NCBI GenBank assembly: GCA_018500105.2
Contig: JAHBAL020000552.1
Coordinates: 1 to 39,472, forward strand
DNA length: 39,472 nt
Direction of reading: 5' to 3'
Source: Anaerolineae bacterium
GTDB taxonomy: Bacteria > Chloroflexota > Anaerolineae > J036 > Brachytrichaceae
Positions within the stretch are counted from its first letter, which is position 1, and every line of letters begins with the position of its first letter. The translations under genes were made by a program, and so were the position numbers. Positions 39,342 through 39,472 of this stretch are shown piece after piece. Under the pieces are notes generated by a model. The model ran no database searches, had not been told where the DNA came from, and saw only the letters and a program-made list of their open reading frames with translations.

Positions 39342-39472
39342 ACATTTAATTTAGCTCATTCAGCGCTGAGCTTATAGGCAAACAAAATAGATCTTGCATA
39401 TTTACCTGCCAATTTTTAGATGTTTACAAGCCAAAACATTTGCGAGTGCCGCGCCCGCGCGGGGATCAATCC

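Overview
This is a contig fragment from a bacterial genome, most likely an uncultured member of the Chloroflexota. That placement is an inference: the window has no rRNA gene. It rests on three things: substrate-binding lipoproteins with Ala/Pro linkers and a Val-Glu-Lys repeat linker, a ba3-type oxidase beside a XisH/XisI pair, and intergenic heptamer repeats. The first 25 bases are residual Nextera adapter and Tn5 mosaic end, so genomic sequence starts near base 26 and the left edge is an assembly end.

Layout. (1) 26-7570, respiration and translation: the 5' part of an SbcD-like nuclease gene (minus strand), cox subunit III and IV genes, lepA (minus), then a ba3-type oxidase operon (IIa, II, I), a small membrane protein and a membrane-anchored cytochrome c. 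(2) 7700-11770: glcD and glcE of a glycolate oxidase-like enzyme, split by an AT-rich xisH-xisI pair. (3) 11770-15515: a cytochrome P450 and a divergent TetR regulator that share twin palindromes, then a group II PLP decarboxylase. (4) 15600-20725: a complete liv-type ABC transporter in the order livK-livH-livM-livG-livF. (5) 20728-24130: a small membrane protein and a GNAT acetyltransferase, an aldehyde ferredoxin oxidoreductase with a divergent MoaD-like protein, and tRNA-Cys(GCA). (6) 24170-33170, mostly housekeeping: a GT39-like membrane glycosyltransferase, ketopantoate reductase, an M50 protease, mreB, proC and lon. (7) 33380-39341: a peptide/nickel-type ABC transporter (binding protein and two permeases, no ATPases), an amidohydrolase and an XdhC-family protein.

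The most unusual layer is intergenic. At least nine gene junctions hold short tandem repeats, mostly of 7-nt units. They are usually arranged as an arm, a spacer and the reverse-complement arm, with a different unit at nearly every locus. All four internal junctions of the liv operon have one, and at glcE and livK the repeat begins inside the stop codon. The architecture recalls the STRR heptamers of heterocystous cyanobacteria. Three MITE-like families are also present. One occurs three times with TAGGACTTACGCG ends and short direct-repeat flanks. One of those copies carries a second MITE-like element with 12-bp inverted ends inside an exact 8-bp target duplication. A third type has 16-bp inverted ends flanked by TA. 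No transposase is encoded in the window, so these elements would have to be moved in trans.
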